Source: Prescottella subtropica (GTDB lineage: Bacteria > Actinomycetota > Actinomycetes > Mycobacteriales > Mycobacteriaceae). Taken from it: a stretch of 64,000 bases of DNA. Positions 46,138-57,451 of the stretch are shown here, piece by piece (position 1 is the stretch's first letter; each line of letters opens with the position of its first letter). A program made the position numbers and the translations under genes. The notes beneath the pieces are model-generated. The model worked only from the letters and a program-made list of their open reading frames with translations. It was not told the DNA's origin and did no database searches. The stretch lies in NCBI RefSeq assembly GCF_005434945.1, contig NZ_SKCH01000006.1:124001-188000 (forward strand), given 5' to 3'.

Positions 46138-48267
46138 TCACGTCAGGTCGAGTTCCGCCGTCCGCTCGCCCCGCACCACCGCCAGTACCTCGGCGCCGTA
46201 CTGGTCGAGTTTCTTGGCGCCGATCCCGGAGATCCCGGTCAGGGACCGCACGTCCTGCGGCTGCTGTTCGGCGATGGCCTGCAACGTGTTGTCGGTGAAC
46301 ACCACGTATGCGGGCACCTTCGCCTCCTTCGCCTTCTCGCGGCGCCAGTCCTTGAGTGCCTCGAACAGTCCGGCGTCGAGGTTCGACGGGCAGCCCTGAC
46401 AGCGGCCGAGGGTGCTGGAGGTGGCGTCCATGAGCGGTTTTCCGCACACCCGGCAGCGTGGACGTTTCCGTGAGGACCGTTGCGGCTCCGCGATTTTCGA
46501 TGCCGGGGAGTCGTCGGGGATCAGTCCGTGCAGGAACCTCGAGCGGCGCCGCGACTTGCGTCCGCCCTCGTTGCGGGCGAGCGCCCACGACAGCGCGAGG
46601 TGTTCGCGGGCGCGGGTCACCCCGACGTAGAGGAGGCGTCGTTCCTCCTCGATCCCGGCCTCGTCGCCGGGCGAACCGGCGTCGCCGAGCACGTGGGAGA
46701 TCGGCAGCGTCCCCTCGGTGAGACCGATGAGGAACACCGCATCCCATTCGAGGCCCTTCGCGGCGTGCAGCGACGCGAGGGTCACCCCCTGCACGACCGG
46801 GGGGTGCCGGGCCTCGGAGCGGGCGGCGAGTTCGGCGAGCAGCCCGCCGAGCGTCAGGTGCGGGTCGTGGACCAGCAGGTCCTCGGTGAGGGTGACGAGC
46901 GCGGTGAGTGAACTCCACCGCTCCCGGGCCTGGGTGCCGGCCGGTTCTTCGTCGCTGAGCCCGAGCGGCACCAGCACGGCCCGCACCAGCGTCACCAACT
47001 GCTCGCCGGTGTCGGCGCCGTCCGGCAGATCGTCGCGGGCGGCGGCGCCGCGCAGCGCGGTGATCGCCTGCCGGACCTCCTGCCGGGTGAAGAAGCCCTC
47101 GCCGCCACGCACCTGGTACGGGATACCGGCCTCGGTGAGCGCCTGCTCGTACACCTCGGACTGGGCGTTGATCCGGTACAGCACCGCGATCTCGGCGGGG
47201 TCGACACCACCGTCGATCAGTGTCCTGATCTGCGCGGCGACCGCCGTGGCCTCGGCCGGTTCGTCGTCGTACTCGGCGAACGTCGGCTCCGGTCCGGGGG
47301 GCCGCTGCCCGATCAGTTTCAGCCGGGTGCCGGCGATGCGGCCGTGGGCGGCGCCGATGACCCGGTTGGCCAGTGACACCACCTCGGGCGTCGACCGGTA
47401 GTCGCGTTCGAGGCGGACGACGGTGGCGTCCGGGAAGCGTCGGGAGAAGTCGAGCAGGAATTTCGGGGTGGCACCGGTGAACGAGTAGATCGTCTGGTTG
47501 GCGTCGCCGACGACGGTGAGATCGTCGCGGTCCCCCAGCCACGCGTCGAGCACCCGCTGCTGCAGCGGCGTCACATCCTGGTATTCGTCGACGACGAAAC
47601 AGCGGTAGCGGTCCCGGAACTCCTCGGCGACCGTCGGATGGTTCTCGAGGGCTGCCGCGGTGTGCAGCAGCAGGTCGTCGAAGTCGAGGAGCATCCCGTC
47701 CGGGCTGATCTTGCCCTGCTCGTAGGCGGCGTAGACCGCGGCAACCTTCTCGGCGTCGGCCGGGATGTCCCGGCGGGTACGCGCCGCAGCGGCCGGATAG
47801 TCCTCGGGCGCGATGAGTGACCCCTTGGCCCATTCGATCTCGCTCGACAGGTCCCGGAGGCTGTCGGTGGCGGTCGACAGGCCCACCCGGTGCGCGGCCT
47901 GACCGACGAGCTGGAACTTGCGGTCGAGCAGCCGCCACTCGATGTCCCCGACCACCTGCGGCCAGAAGTACTTGAGCTGACGCATCGCGGCCGCGTGGAA
48001 CGTGCGGGCCTGCACCTGCGGGCCGCCGCCACCGACCCCGAGTTCCCGCAACCGTCCGCGCATCTCCCCCGCCGCCCGCGCGGTGAACGTGACCGCGAGC
48101 ACCTGACCGGCGGACACATGACCGTTCGCGACGAGATGCGCGATACGGCGGGTGATGGTGCGGGTCTTGCCGGTCCCGGCGCCCGCCAGCACACACACCG
48201 GGCCGCGGGGCGCGAGCACCGCCGCCGACTGTTCCGGATCCAAACCCTCGTCGAGCCGCACTGACAT
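46138..48267 (-). CDS. uvrD2: UvrD2, ATP-dependent DNA helicase with HRDC domain
   Basis: A superfamily 1A helicase, essential in mycobacteria. The 709-residue protein has Walker A AGAGTGKT (29-36), [13 protein letters not shown] (motif II), [13 protein letters not shown] (III), [10 protein letters not shown] (IV), [13 protein letters not shown] (V) and [10 protein letters not shown] (VI). A tetracysteine linker (CRVCGKPL ... CQGCPS) and a C-terminal HRDC domain distinguish it from UvrD1. I chose ATG 48267; ATG 48276 is also possible. Corresponds to Rv3198c. Confidence 0.95.
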   Translation of the reverse strand: MSVRLDEGLDPEQSAAVLAPRGPVCVLAGAGTGKTRTITRRIAHLVANGHVSAGQVLAVTFTARAAGEMRGRLRELGVGGGGPQVQARTFHAAAMRQLKYFWPQVVGDIEWRLLDRKFQLVGQAAHRVGLSTATDSLRDLSSEIEWAKGSLIAPEDYPAAAARTRRDIPADAEKVAAVYAAYEQGKISPDGMLLDFDDLLLHTAAALENHPTVAEEFRDRYRCFVVDEYQDVTPLQQRVLDAWLGDRDDLTVVGDANQTIYSFTGATPKFLLDFSRRFPDATVVRLERDYRSTPEVVSLANRVIGAAHGRIAGTRLKLIGQRPPGPEPTFAEYDDEPAEATAVAAQIRTLIDGGVDPAEIAVLYRINAQSEVYEQALTEAGIPYQVRGGEGFFTRQEVRQAITALRGAAARDDLPDGADTGEQLVTLVRAVLVPLGLSDEEPAGTQARERWSSLTALVTLTEDLLVHDPHLTLGGLLAELAARSEARHPPVVQGVTLASLHAAKGLEWDAVFLIGLTEGTLPISHVLGDAGSPGDEAGIEEERRLLYVGVTRAREHLALSWALARNEGGRKSRRRSRFLHGLIPDDSPASKIAEPQRSSRKRPRCRVCGKPLMDATSSTLGRCQGCPSNLDAGLFEALKDWRREKAKEAKVPAYVVFTDNTLQAIAEQQPQDVRSLTGISGIGAKKLDQYGAEVLAVVRGERTAELDLT

Positions 48268-48363
48268 GCCGTCCATACTCTCAGGGCGCACCGACATCCC
48301 GGCCGGCCACCCGCACCCGGCCACGATGGGAACATCCCGGCACGCTCGTGATGTTATAGGCGC

Positions 48364-48615
48364 GTGACTACCGAAGCTCCCGCCCTGACCATGTACTCGA
48401 CCACCTGGTGCGGCTACTGCCGACGCCTCAAGAAGCAGCTCGAAGAGAACGGCATCTCGTACGTCGTGGTCGACATCGAGGACGATCCGGCGGCCGCCGA
48501 CTTCGTCGGCAGCGTCAACGGTGGCAACCACGTGGTTCCGACCGTGAAGTACGCCGACGGCAGCACCGCCACCAACCCGACCCTCTCCCAGGTCAAGCAG
48601 GCCCTCGGACTCTGA
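48364..48615 (+). CDS. Mycoredoxin-1
   Basis: An 83-residue glutaredoxin-like protein that uses mycothiol to reduce mixed disulfides. The active site is YSTTWCGYC followed by [13 protein letters not shown] (cis-Pro) and [11 protein letters not shown]. The CGYC pair is the mycoredoxin hallmark, as in Rv3198A. Start is GTG 48364. Its 3' end overlaps nudC by 23 bases in convergent orientation. Confidence 0.94.
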   Translation: MTTEAPALTMYSTTWCGYCRRLKKQLEENGISYVVVDIEDDPAAADFVGSVNGGNHVVPTVKYADGSTATNPTLSQVKQALGL

Positions 48616-49537
48616 GCGTCCGCTGGTCTGCCGCAGCCCAGGACTCGACCATGATCCGTGAGATCGAGATCGAGCCGGGCAGCAGCAACTCGGCGTCCGA
48701 CGACTCCTGCGTCCCCGACGCCCAGTCGCCGGCGTCGAGCGCCGCCCGCACCTGATCGCGGGTGAACCAGTGGGCCTCGGCGATCTCGCCGTCCGTGAAC
48801 TCCAGCGCGGCGGCGGGATCGCCGACAGCCGCGAAGCCCAGCATCACCGACCGCGGGAACGGCCACGGCTGACTCCCCAGATACCGGATGTCGGAGACGT
48901 CGACGCCGACTTCTTCGCGGATCTCCCGCGCCACACACGTCTCGAGCGACTCCCCGGCCTCGACGAACCCGGCGAGCACCGAGAACATCCGCGGCGGCCA
49001 CGACGGCTGCCGTGCCAGCAGGACCCGGTCGCCGCCGTCGTGGACGAGGCAGATGATCGCCGGGTCGGTGCGCGGGAACTCCTCGTGCCCGGTGCTGGTG
49101 CTGATCCGCGACCACCCGGACAGTGTCGGTGCGGTCGGGGCGCCGTCGAGCGCACTGAACCCGGCGTGGTCGTGCCAGTTGAGCAGCGCCACCGCCGTCG
49201 TCAGCAGACCCGCGGTCGCCTCGTCGAGGCCCTGGCCGATCCGCCGTAGGTCGCCGAGATCCCCGGCCAGTGCCGGTACCCGCACCGCCCACACGTGCCG
49301 CTCGTCCCGCACACCCAGGAACACTGCGTCCCGCGCCGGCTCGTCACCGAGTGCCGTGGCCGGTTCGAACAGCAGGTCGCCGCCGGAGATCCGCACCCGG
49401 CCGCGGCCGTCGACCCGCAGCAGCCGGGCGTCCGGCCAACCGGCGCGCAGCGCGTCCGCGTCGGACCGCAGGTGTTCGGCCCGGTCGAGTGCCGCGCGGG
49501 ACAGCAGGGGTGTGCCGGTCAGGACGAAGTCGGTCAT
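48593..49537 (-). CDS. nudC: NAD+ diphosphatase NudC
   Basis: NudC hydrolyses NAD(H) and in mycobacteria also affects isoniazid-NAD adducts. The 314-residue protein has the Nudix box [22 protein letters not shown], preceded by [19 protein letters not shown] and followed by [14 protein letters not shown], the NADH-pyrophosphatase SQPWPFPxS signature. The zinc-ribbon cysteines of E. coli NudC are absent, as in mycobacterial NudC. ATG 49537 is chosen; GTG/other starts upstream add eight residues. Confidence 0.94.
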   Translation of the reverse strand: MTDFVLTGTPLLSRAALDRAEHLRSDADALRAGWPDARLLRVDGRGRVRISGGDLLFEPATALGDEPARDAVFLGVRDERHVWAVRVPALAGDLGDLRRIGQGLDEATAGLLTTAVALLNWHDHAGFSALDGAPTAPTLSGWSRISTSTGHEEFPRTDPAIICLVHDGGDRVLLARQPSWPPRMFSVLAGFVEAGESLETCVAREIREEVGVDVSDIRYLGSQPWPFPRSVMLGFAAVGDPAAALEFTDGEIAEAHWFTRDQVRAALDAGDWASGTQESSDAELLLPGSISISRIMVESWAAADQRTLRVRGPA

Positions 49538-49547
49538 GGCCGGGCGC

Positions 49548-50615
49548 TCAGTTGCCGACACGCCGGATGTACAGCAGCAGGTCGTCGGCCTCGACGGCGT
49601 CGACCTCCGGGGAGCCGACCCGCAGCAGGCGGCCGTCGCGCACCACGCCGAGCACGATGTCCGACAGGTGCCGCGGCGACCCGCCGACCTCCTCCGGTTC
49701 CACCTCGCGTTCGGCGATCGCGAACCCGGCCTCCGGGGTGAGCAGATCCTCGATCATCTCCACGACGCTCGGGGTGGTGCGGGCGATCCCGAGGAGCCGG
49801 CCCGCGGTGTCGGACGAGACGACGACGGAGTCGGCACCGGACTGCCGCAACAGGTGCGCGTTGTCGGTCTCCCGGATCGCGGCCGCGATCTTGGCGTTCG
49901 GTGCGATCTCCCGCGCCGTGAGCGTCACCAGGACCGCGGTGTCGTCCCGGTTGGCGGCGACGATGATCGACGCCGCGTTCTGCACGCCGGCCAGGCGCAG
50001 CACATCGGACTTGGTGGCCGACCCGTGCACGGTCACCAGTCCCAGGCTCGCCGCCACCTCGAGCACACTGGAGTCGGTGTCGACGACGACGATGTCCGAC
50101 GGGCTGATGCCGTCACCGAGCATGGCGTCGATGGCGGTGCGGCCCTTGGTGCCGAATCCGACGACGACGGTGTGGTTGCGCACGCGGTGCCTCCAGCGCT
50201 GGATCTTGAATGCCTGACGGGAACTCTCGGTGAGCGCCGAGAGTGTCGTACCGACCAGGACGATGAGGAAGAAGATGCGGAGCGGGGTGATGACCAGGAC
50301 GTTGATCAGCCGCGCTTCCGGGGTGATCGGGGTGACGTCGCCGTAGCCGGTGGTCGACAGCGACACGGTGGCGTAGTAGATGCAGTCCAGCAGTGACAGC
50401 TGGTTCTCCTGCGCGTCCTTGTAGCCGTCCCGATCGAGATAGACGACGACCACCGCGAGCGCGAGCGCCGCGAGCGCGTACGAGACGCGCCGCAGGATGG
50501 CCCGTGCCGGGCTCGTCTGCAGTTCGGGAACCTTCAGGACGCCGACGAGCGCGAAGTCCGGGCGATCCGTCAGCGTGTCCGAGTTCCGGAACCGCGCACT
50601 CAACCTACCGGCCAT
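49548..50615 (-). CDS. Potassium channel with RCK (TrkA-N) domain
   Basis: A 355-residue two-helix K+ channel of the MthK type, equivalent to Rv3200c. Helix 1 at about residues 44-60, then the selectivity filter TTGYGD, then helix 2 (VLVITPLRIFFLIVLVGTTLSAL). The cytoplasmic part is an RCK domain with a VVVGFGTKGRT nucleotide loop and a TrkA-C domain. It probably controls K+ flow in response to a ligand. Ten bases separate its stop from the nudC start. Confidence 0.92.
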   Translation of the reverse strand: MAGRLSARFRNSDTLTDRPDFALVGVLKVPELQTSPARAILRRVSYALAALALAVVVVYLDRDGYKDAQENQLSLLDCIYYATVSLSTTGYGDVTPITPEARLINVLVITPLRIFFLIVLVGTTLSALTESSRQAFKIQRWRHRVRNHTVVVGFGTKGRTAIDAMLGDGISPSDIVVVDTDSSVLEVAASLGLVTVHGSATKSDVLRLAGVQNAASIIVAANRDDTAVLVTLTAREIAPNAKIAAAIRETDNAHLLRQSGADSVVVSSDTAGRLLGIARTTPSVVEMIEDLLTPEAGFAIAEREVEPEEVGGSPRHLSDIVLGVVRDGRLLRVGSPEVDAVEADDLLLYIRRVGN

Positions 50616-50682
50616 TCACCCGTCCCTGTCTTTTCGTCTCGCTACCGAACATCGGCTCGCAGCCTAACCGCGGAACCGGATT

Positions 50683-53600
50683 TCACGGAATGGCGCCGGC
50701 GCCGCGGACGAGCGCGGCGAGCCGATCGCCGTCCGGCAGCTCCGTGGGGGCGATGGTGCGTCCGGTGCGGACGTAGTGGAATGCGGCACGCACCCGGTCG
50801 AGTTGCGGCGGCACCGGCCGCCCGGTGAGCCGCATCTGCCGGGCCGCCATCAGTTCCGCCCACGCCAACCGGTAGGCGGCCAACTGCATCACGACGGCCC
50901 GTTCGTTCTCCGCGGACGGTTCGGCACCGGTCTTCCAGTCGATGACGGTCCAGCCGCCGTCCGCGTCGGCGAACACCGCGTCGATCCGGCCGCGCAGCAC
51001 GGTGCCCGCGACCGACGTCTCGAACGGCACCTCCACCTCCACCGGATTCCGGTCCGCCCACGGCGACCGCAGGAACGCGTCCTGCAGCACCGCCAGTTCC
51101 GGATCGGCCCGCACATCGGTGTCCGCGGCGCCGGGCAGTTCGTCGAAGTCGAGCAGCCGGGTCGCCCCGAACCGCTGCTCCACCCACGCGTGGAACGCGG
51201 TACCGCGGCGGGCCAGCGGATTCGGCGGATACGGCAGCGGCCGCCGCAGCCGTGCCGCCAACGCGTCCGGGTCGGCGGCGAGGTCCACCAGCTGGCTCAC
51301 CGACAGCTGCGCCGGCAATTCGACGTCCGTCGTCGAACGACGCGAATTCCGTTCCGCGAGCAGTGCGTCCACGTCGGCGGCCCAGTTGTCGGGGTCGTCC
51401 TCGTCCGGCGTGTCCTCGGGATCGTCGGTGCGTTCCGGGACCGAACTCAACGCCGCGAGCGCGTCCCGCACCAGTCGCGCGCCGTGCTCGACGTCGTCGC
51501 GCCGTTTCCCCAGCGGATCTCGCGGCCAGTCCGCCGACCGCGGCTCCGCCGTCAGCGGGTTCTCGGTGCCGGACTCGGGAGCGGGCGCCCATTCCTCGAT
51601 CGCGGCGAGCGGATCGCCGTCCCACGTCTCGATCAGCTCGTGCAGTTCCGTGAGGAACGGGGAGGGCCCCTTGGGTTTCGGAGCCGATTCGGTCCAGTGG
51701 TGCCCGGACACGAACAGCGCCCGCTCGGTGCGGGTGAGCGCGACGTAGAACAGGCGCCGGTCCTCGTCGAGGCGGCGGGTGTCGAGCGCCTCCTTGTGGA
51801 CGTCGATCACGTTCTCGAGGTCCTTGCGGTCGTAGACGTTCTCCAGGTCGAGCACCGGCATGCCGTCGGCCTTCTCGCCGGGGTGCGCCCGGTCGCCGCG
51901 CAGTGCGGGCGGCAGTTCGGTCGTCGACCCGAGCCACGTCGCCGACGTCTGGGTGGACGGGAAGATGCCCGCCGTGACGTGCGGCACCGCGACCACGTTC
52001 CACTCGAGGCCCTTGGCCGAATGCACGGTGAGGACCTGCACCCGGTCCTCCGCCACCTCGACCTCGCCGGGGGCGAGTCCGTTCTCGATGCGTTCGGCGG
52101 CCGTCAGGAACGCCAGCAGCCCCGTCAGGGTCGCCGACGACCGACTCCCGTACCCGGAGACGACGTCCGCGAACGCGTCGAGGTGTTCACGTCCGGCCAC
52201 CCCGATCTCCGACGCCCGGGTGCGGGCCTGCGCCTCGATGCCGATCCCGATGACCCGCTCGACCTCGGCGACGAGTTCGGTCAGCGGCTGTCCGAGACGT
52301 TCACGCAGCGAGGCGAGTTCCGCGGCCAGCGCGCAGATCCGCACGTACCCGGATTCCGAATAGCGGTGTGCCGGACCGGGGTCGGCGATCGCGTCCGCGA
52401 GACCGGCCTGCTCGGCGTGCTCGCCGGGCAGGGCGCTGCCGACGGCCTCGTCGAGGGCGGCCGGATCGGTGACGGCGCCGGCCGTCCCGTACCCGGAACG
52501 GATGCCGAGGTCCCCGGCCCGCTGCCACAACGCCCGCAGATCGGCGGCGCCGAGTTGCCAGCGGGCGCCGGTGAGGACCCGGACCGCGGCGCTGCCGGCC
52601 ATCGGATCGGCCACCAGACGCAGCATCGCGACGACGTCGGCGACCTCCGGGGTGTGCAGCAGCCCGCCCAACCCGACGACCTCGACGGGCAGCCCGCGGG
52701 CCCGCAGCGCCTCGGCGACGGGGGCGGCGTCGGCGTTGCGGCGCACCAGCACCGCGGCGGTGGGCGGCTTCCCGGTCTCGGACAGGTTTCCGTCCTTGTC
52801 CCGTTTCACCGCGTACTGTTCGGCGATCCGGTCGGCCACCCACTCACGTTCCGCGGCGACGGTGTCGAGCAGGGCGAGACGCACGTCGCCGGGGACCGCT
52901 TCGGGTCGCGGCTTCAACGTGTCGACCTGCACGCCCCGGTCCCGGAGCGGGTCGGCGACCATGTTCGCGAGTGTGAGCGCCTCGGACGGGTTGCGCCAGC
53001 TGGTGAGCAGCTCGAGGGTCGGGGCCGGAGTGCCGTCGGCGAGCGGGAAATCGGTGGCGAACCGCGGCAGGTTCGCGGCCGACGCCCCGCGCCAGCCGTA
53101 GATCGACTGCATCGGATCACCGACCGCGGTCAGGGCGAGCCCGGCATCGGTGCCGCCACCGAACAGCGACGACAGCAACACCCGCTGTGCGTGACCGGTG
53201 TCCTGGTATTCGTCGAGCAACACCACTCGGAACCGTTGCCGCTCACTGCGTCCCACCTCGGTATGCGCGGACGCGACCCGTGCCGCGAGCGACATCTGGC
53301 TGCCGAAGTCGAGGGCACCCTCGCGGCGCAGGGTGTCGGCCAGTCGCTGCACCAGCGGCAGCAGCTCGAGGCGGCGGCGCTGCACGTCGACGATGTCGAG
53401 GAGTCTCTTGGCCGGGTCGGCCTTCTGCCGGGGTCCGGGCGGCAGCGTGTGGACGAGTTTCTCGAACCCGAGGTGCGCCGCCGTCAGGTCGTCGGGCGCG
53501 ACGAGGTGTTCGGCGAGCTGACCGGCCAGGTCGAGTACCGATTCGGTGAGCGATGCGGGGCTGCGGTCGGTGTCGAGGTCACCGTCCCACGCGCTGACCA

Positions 53601-54081
53601 CCCGGAACGCGAGCTGCCACAGTTCGGTCTCCGACAGCAGCGTCGCGGACGGCTCGATGGGCAGCAGCAGCCCGTGCTCGGCGAGGAGACGTCCGGCGTA
53701 CGCGTGGTAGGTGCTCACCTCGGGTTCGCCGGCGACGATCCGTGAGCGCCAGTCGTCGCCGCGGCCGAGTCTCGTGGCCACCTCCGGGCTCGCCAACGTC
53801 TTGAGCCGCTGCCGGATCCGCTTGGTCAACTGCTGGGCGGCCTTGCGGGTGAACGTCAGCCCGAGGACCTGTTCGGGTTCGACGAGTCCGTTCGCGACGA
53901 GCCACACCACCCGGGCCGCCATCGTCTCGGTCTTGCCCGCCCCGGCACCGGCCACGACCAGCGTCGGCCCCATCGGCGCCTCGATGACGGCGGTCTGCTC
54001 GGGGGTCGGTGCGAACTTCTGTCCCAGCGCCGCGGCCAGTTCGGCGGCCCCGACGAGGGAGCGCGGGCGTGCGACGCTCAT
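50683..54081 (-). CDS. adnB: AdnB, helicase-nuclease subunit
   Basis: One half of the AdnAB motor-nuclease that resects double-strand breaks for recombination in mycobacteria. The 1132-residue protein has Walker A AGAGAGKT (44-51), DEYQDTGHAQR, GDPMQSIYGWRGA, a UvrD-type C-terminal helicase part with VHSAKGLEWN and ALTRTERALFV, then a RecB-like nuclease with WTVIDWKTG and QLAAYRLAWAE. ATG 54081 overlaps the adnA stop (ATGA). Equivalent to Rv3201c. Confidence 0.94.
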   Translation of the reverse strand: MSVARPRSLVGAAELAAALGQKFAPTPEQTAVIEAPMGPTLVVAGAGAGKTETMAARVVWLVANGLVEPEQVLGLTFTRKAAQQLTKRIRQRLKTLASPEVATRLGRGDDWRSRIVAGEPEVSTYHAYAGRLLAEHGLLLPIEPSATLLSETELWQLAFRVVSAWDGDLDTDRSPASLTESVLDLAGQLAEHLVAPDDLTAAHLGFEKLVHTLPPGPRQKADPAKRLLDIVDVQRRRLELLPLVQRLADTLRREGALDFGSQMSLAARVASAHTEVGRSERQRFRVVLLDEYQDTGHAQRVLLSSLFGGGTDAGLALTAVGDPMQSIYGWRGASAANLPRFATDFPLADGTPAPTLELLTSWRNPSEALTLANMVADPLRDRGVQVDTLKPRPEAVPGDVRLALLDTVAAEREWVADRIAEQYAVKRDKDGNLSETGKPPTAAVLVRRNADAAPVAEALRARGLPVEVVGLGGLLHTPEVADVVAMLRLVADPMAGSAAVRVLTGARWQLGAADLRALWQRAGDLGIRSGYGTAGAVTDPAALDEAVGSALPGEHAEQAGLADAIADPGPAHRYSESGYVRICALAAELASLRERLGQPLTELVAEVERVIGIGIEAQARTRASEIGVAGREHLDAFADVVSGYGSRSSATLTGLLAFLTAAERIENGLAPGEVEVAEDRVQVLTVHSAKGLEWNVVAVPHVTAGIFPSTQTSATWLGSTTELPPALRGDRAHPGEKADGMPVLDLENVYDRKDLENVIDVHKEALDTRRLDEDRRLFYVALTRTERALFVSGHHWTESAPKPKGPSPFLTELHELIETWDGDPLAAIEEWAPAPESGTENPLTAEPRSADWPRDPLGKRRDDVEHGARLVRDALAALSSVPERTDDPEDTPDEDDPDNWAADVDALLAERNSRRSTTDVELPAQLSVSQLVDLAADPDALAARLRRPLPYPPNPLARRGTAFHAWVEQRFGATRLLDFDELPGAADTDVRADPELAVLQDAFLRSPWADRNPVEVEVPFETSVAGTVLRGRIDAVFADADGGWTVIDWKTGAEPSAENERAVVMQLAAYRLAWAELMAARQMRLTGRPVPPQLDRVRAAFHYVRTGRTIAPTELPDGDRLAALVRGAGAIP

Positions 54082-57000
54082 CGGGACGTCACCTGCCGGC
54101 CCTCGTCGTGGGCCGGGCAACTCGACAGCACCGGGCAGTGCCGGCAGCTGTCGTTGATCCGGGCGGTGAACGTCGGCCCCTGTGTCGCGGCTGCCGCGTC
54201 GTGGATCGTGTTCTCCCACAGTTCGAGTCCCTCATCGTCGAGGGCGGGCTGCTCACGCTGCGTCGCCCCGTCCTTGTTGTGCGGTTTCGCCACGAACACG
54301 AGTCGCGCCCCACCGGGGTCGGTCGCGGGTTCGCCGTCGACGAGTCCGTGCGCGGCCGCCACCTGGTAGGCCGCGAGCTGCGCGTGCTGCTGTGCTTGGT
54401 CCTTCGTCACCGCGTTCCTGGCGGTCTTGACGTCGATGATCACCGGCCGGCCCTCGGTGTCTCGTTCGAGCCGGTCGATGCGGCCCCGGATCCGCACCGG
54501 AGGTTTCTCCGCGTCGCGGGGTTCGAGGATGCCGTCGACGGTGACCTCGACGCCGACCTCGGTGAGTTCGGACCGGGTGCGGCGCAGCCAGTCCGCGAAC
54601 GTGTCGAGCATGCCGCGGGTGCGTTCGAGTTCCCGTCGGGCATACCAGTCGGATCCCAGATCGACGGCATCCCAGGCGGTTTCGAGGGCGTGGTCGACCC
54701 GCTCCTGGGGAATGTTCCCGGCAAGAGCCTGCACCAGCGTGTGCACGAGGGTGCCGGCGATCGCGTGGGTGTTGTCGCCGTCGCTGCCGCCGTGCCGCTC
54801 CAGCATCCAGCGCAGCGGGCAGTTGGTGATCAGTTCGATCGTCGACGGCGACATCGGCACCGGCCCGTCCGCGGTCTGCCACAGCGGCTCGTTCGAGCTC
54901 GGATCCGCGAGTCCGTACCAGCGGTCCGGGTGGGCACCGCGGACACCGGCGGCCGCCAGACGCGCGAGCTGCCGGGCGGCCCGCCGCTGCCGGTCCGGGT
55001 CGGTACCGGCGAGGTCGGGGTCGCACACGACGCTGCGCAGTTCGGCGACCAGCGCCGGCATCGCCAGCACCCTCGGATCCGGCTGCAGTGCCGGGGTTTC
55101 CTCGTCGTCAGTGTCGTTGCCGGTGCCGAGCAGGTCGTCGACGAACCGGGACCGCACCAGTTCCTCGTCACCGCTCGCCGAGTCGACGGCGGTGACCAGC
55201 AGCGACGACCGGGCCCGGCTGCACGCCACGTGGAACAGTCTCCGCTCCTCCGCGAGCAGCGGCGCGGTCCGGGACAGGTACGCGGTAGGCGACGCCGGGT
55301 CCGGCTCGGCCGCGCCGCTGGTGAGGTCGATCAGCGCCTCGGTGCCGAGCAGGGTGCCGCGCGCACCGAGGCTCGGCCACAGCCCCTCCTGCACACCGAC
55401 GACGGCGACGACCTGCCACTGCCGACCGGCGGCCGAGTGTGCGCTGAGGATCGTCACGGTCTCCTGTGCCGCCACCGTCCGCGCACGTGGTGTTCCCGGG
55501 ATCTCCTGTTCGACGAGGTAGTCGACGAACCCGGACAGTTGGGCGCGAGGAAGCCGATCCACGTAGTCGGCGGCCTGGTCGAACAGTGCGACGACGGCGT
55601 CGAGGTCACGGTCGGCCTGCGCACCGATCGGCCCACCGAACGCGGACGCCGCGGCCCAGCGCTTCTCCAGCCCGGTGGCCTGCCACGCCGCCCACAGCAC
55701 CTCCTCGATGCCCCGTCCCCGGTCCAGCGGAATCCTGGCCCGCCGCAGCACCTTCAGGACCCGTCGCAGCGACAGGGATTCGACGTCGGTGAGGCCGGGC
55801 AGCAGGTGTGCGACGCCGTCGGCGTCGGGGCCGTCGACGATGATCGTGCGCAGCAGGTCCGCAGAGTCGCGGTCCCCACCGGAGGCCAGTTCGACGCGGC
55901 GCAGACCGCGGCGCAGCCGGCGCAGGCTCACCGGTTCGGCGCCGCCGATCGGCCCGGACAGCAACGCGAGCGCGTCCTCGCCGGTGAATTCGCCGTCGGA
56001 CAGGGCCCGCAGCACCGCGAGCAGGCCCGCGACACCGTGCCGGCGGGCCAGCGGCAGTTCACTCGCCGCGGTGGTGACGGGCACCCCGGCGGCGAGCAGT
56101 GCGCGGCGCAGCGGCGGCAGCACCCGCGGCACCGACCGGGCGACGATCGCCATCTGAGACCACGGCACCCCGTCGATCAGGTGGGCGCGGCGCAGGGTGT
56201 CGGCGATCAGGGCGGCTTCCTTGGCCGGGGTGGCCAGGACCCGGACCACGACGCGGCCGGGTGCGTCGTCGTCGGCCGCGACCGGCGCGGACATCCCGCG
56301 GTGCGGCGGCCGGCCGGGCAGCAGGGACGCGATCTTCGCGGTGACGGCCGCGACCTCCGGGGCGCACCGGAAGCCGGTGTCGAGGACCACCTGCGCGGGG
56401 GCGCCCTTGTCGGCGAGGCCGGTGAGGAACGTCGGGTCGGCGCCGCGGAACGCGAAGATCGACTGGTCGGGGTCTCCGGCGACGGCCGTGCTGTCGGTGC
56501 CGGTCCCGATCAGCCGCACCAGTTGCGCGGCCTGCGGGTCGAGGTGCTGGGCGTCGTCGACGAGCAGGTGCCGGATGCGGCGGCGTTCCCGTGCCAGCAG
56601 GTCGGGGTCGGTGGCGAACGCGGTGAGTGCCGCGCTGATCAGTTCGGCGGCGTCGAGGGCCGGGGCGGTGGCCTCGGGCGCTTCGACACCGACGGACCCG
56701 CGCAGCAGCATGGACTGCTCGTATGTGGTGGCGAAGCGGCCGGCCGCCACCCATTCGGGACGGTCGTGGGTGTGGCCGAGGTCGATCAGATCCTCCGGGC
56801 CGAGACCGCGTTCGTTGGCGCGGAGCACGAGGTTGCGCAGTTCCACCGCGAACCCGGTCATGCCGAGTGCGGGCCGCAACCGCTCGGGCCAGTGTTCGGC
56901 GCCGTCCTCGATGTCGCCGCGCAGCAGTTCCCGCAGCACCGCGTCCTGGTCGGCGCCGGTGATCAGCCGGGGCGGCGGGTTGCCGTGCGCGGCGGCCTGC

Positions 57001-57404
57001 AGGCGTAGCACCGCGAACCCGTACGAGTGGACGGTCCGCACGAGTGGTTCCCGTGTCGCCCACGGGCGCTCGTCGACCGTCGGATCCGATGCCGCCAGCA
57101 GGCCCGCCGTGATCTGCTCGCGGATCGCGGTCGACGCGCGCCGCGACTGGGTGAGCACGAGCACCGATTCGGGGTCCGCCCCGGCCGCGATGCGGGCGGC
57201 CGCGGCATCCACGAGCAGGGAGGTCTTCCCGGTGCCGGGGCCGCCGAGGATCTGCCACGGATGCCAGCCGTGCCCGGGCGGAGCATCGGTCAGGATCCGC
57301 GCCGGACCCGGCGCCCACGTGCGCGCCGCAGCCGACGCTGCGGCGCGCCCGACGAGCCGCGCCGACGGAACCGTCGTCCTGCCGGATGCCCCCGAATCGC
57401 TCAT
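54078..57404 (-). CDS. adnA: AdnA, helicase-nuclease subunit with Fe-S cluster
   Basis: Partner of AdnB, 1108 residues. Walker A GGPGTGKT at about 54-61, GDPDQSIFAFRGADP, SAHSAAGRQWQVVAV, and a C-terminal RecB-like nuclease with GRIDRLERD, PVIIDVKTAR and AQLAAYQ. Cysteines in TNCPLRWMLE and SCRHCPVLSSC form the expected 4Fe-4S set around the nuclease. I chose ATG 57404; ATG 57434 adds ten residues. It is divergent from lipV. Equivalent to Rv3202c. Confidence 0.94.
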   Translation of the reverse strand: MSDSGASGRTTVPSARLVGRAAASAAARTWAPGPARILTDAPPGHGWHPWQILGGPGTGKTSLLVDAAAARIAAGADPESVLVLTQSRRASTAIREQITAGLLAASDPTVDERPWATREPLVRTVHSYGFAVLRLQAAAHGNPPPRLITGADQDAVLRELLRGDIEDGAEHWPERLRPALGMTGFAVELRNLVLRANERGLGPEDLIDLGHTHDRPEWVAAGRFATTYEQSMLLRGSVGVEAPEATAPALDAAELISAALTAFATDPDLLARERRRIRHLLVDDAQHLDPQAAQLVRLIGTGTDSTAVAGDPDQSIFAFRGADPTFLTGLADKGAPAQVVLDTGFRCAPEVAAVTAKIASLLPGRPPHRGMSAPVAADDDAPGRVVVRVLATPAKEAALIADTLRRAHLIDGVPWSQMAIVARSVPRVLPPLRRALLAAGVPVTTAASELPLARRHGVAGLLAVLRALSDGEFTGEDALALLSGPIGGAEPVSLRRLRRGLRRVELASGGDRDSADLLRTIIVDGPDADGVAHLLPGLTDVESLSLRRVLKVLRRARIPLDRGRGIEEVLWAAWQATGLEKRWAAASAFGGPIGAQADRDLDAVVALFDQAADYVDRLPRAQLSGFVDYLVEQEIPGTPRARTVAAQETVTILSAHSAAGRQWQVVAVVGVQEGLWPSLGARGTLLGTEALIDLTSGAAEPDPASPTAYLSRTAPLLAEERRLFHVACSRARSSLLVTAVDSASGDEELVRSRFVDDLLGTGNDTDDEETPALQPDPRVLAMPALVAELRSVVCDPDLAGTDPDRQRRAARQLARLAAAGVRGAHPDRWYGLADPSSNEPLWQTADGPVPMSPSTIELITNCPLRWMLERHGGSDGDNTHAIAGTLVHTLVQALAGNIPQERVDHALETAWDAVDLGSDWYARRELERTRGMLDTFADWLRRTRSELTEVGVEVTVDGILEPRDAEKPPVRIRGRIDRLERDTEGRPVIIDVKTARNAVTKDQAQQHAQLAAYQVAAAHGLVDGEPATDPGGARLVFVAKPHNKDGATQREQPALDDEGLELWENTIHDAAAATQGPTFTARINDSCRHCPVLSSCPAHDEGRQVTSR

Positions 57405-57451
57405 GCCACGAATCTCACCAGACGGGTCCGACATCCTGGGTATCCGGCATC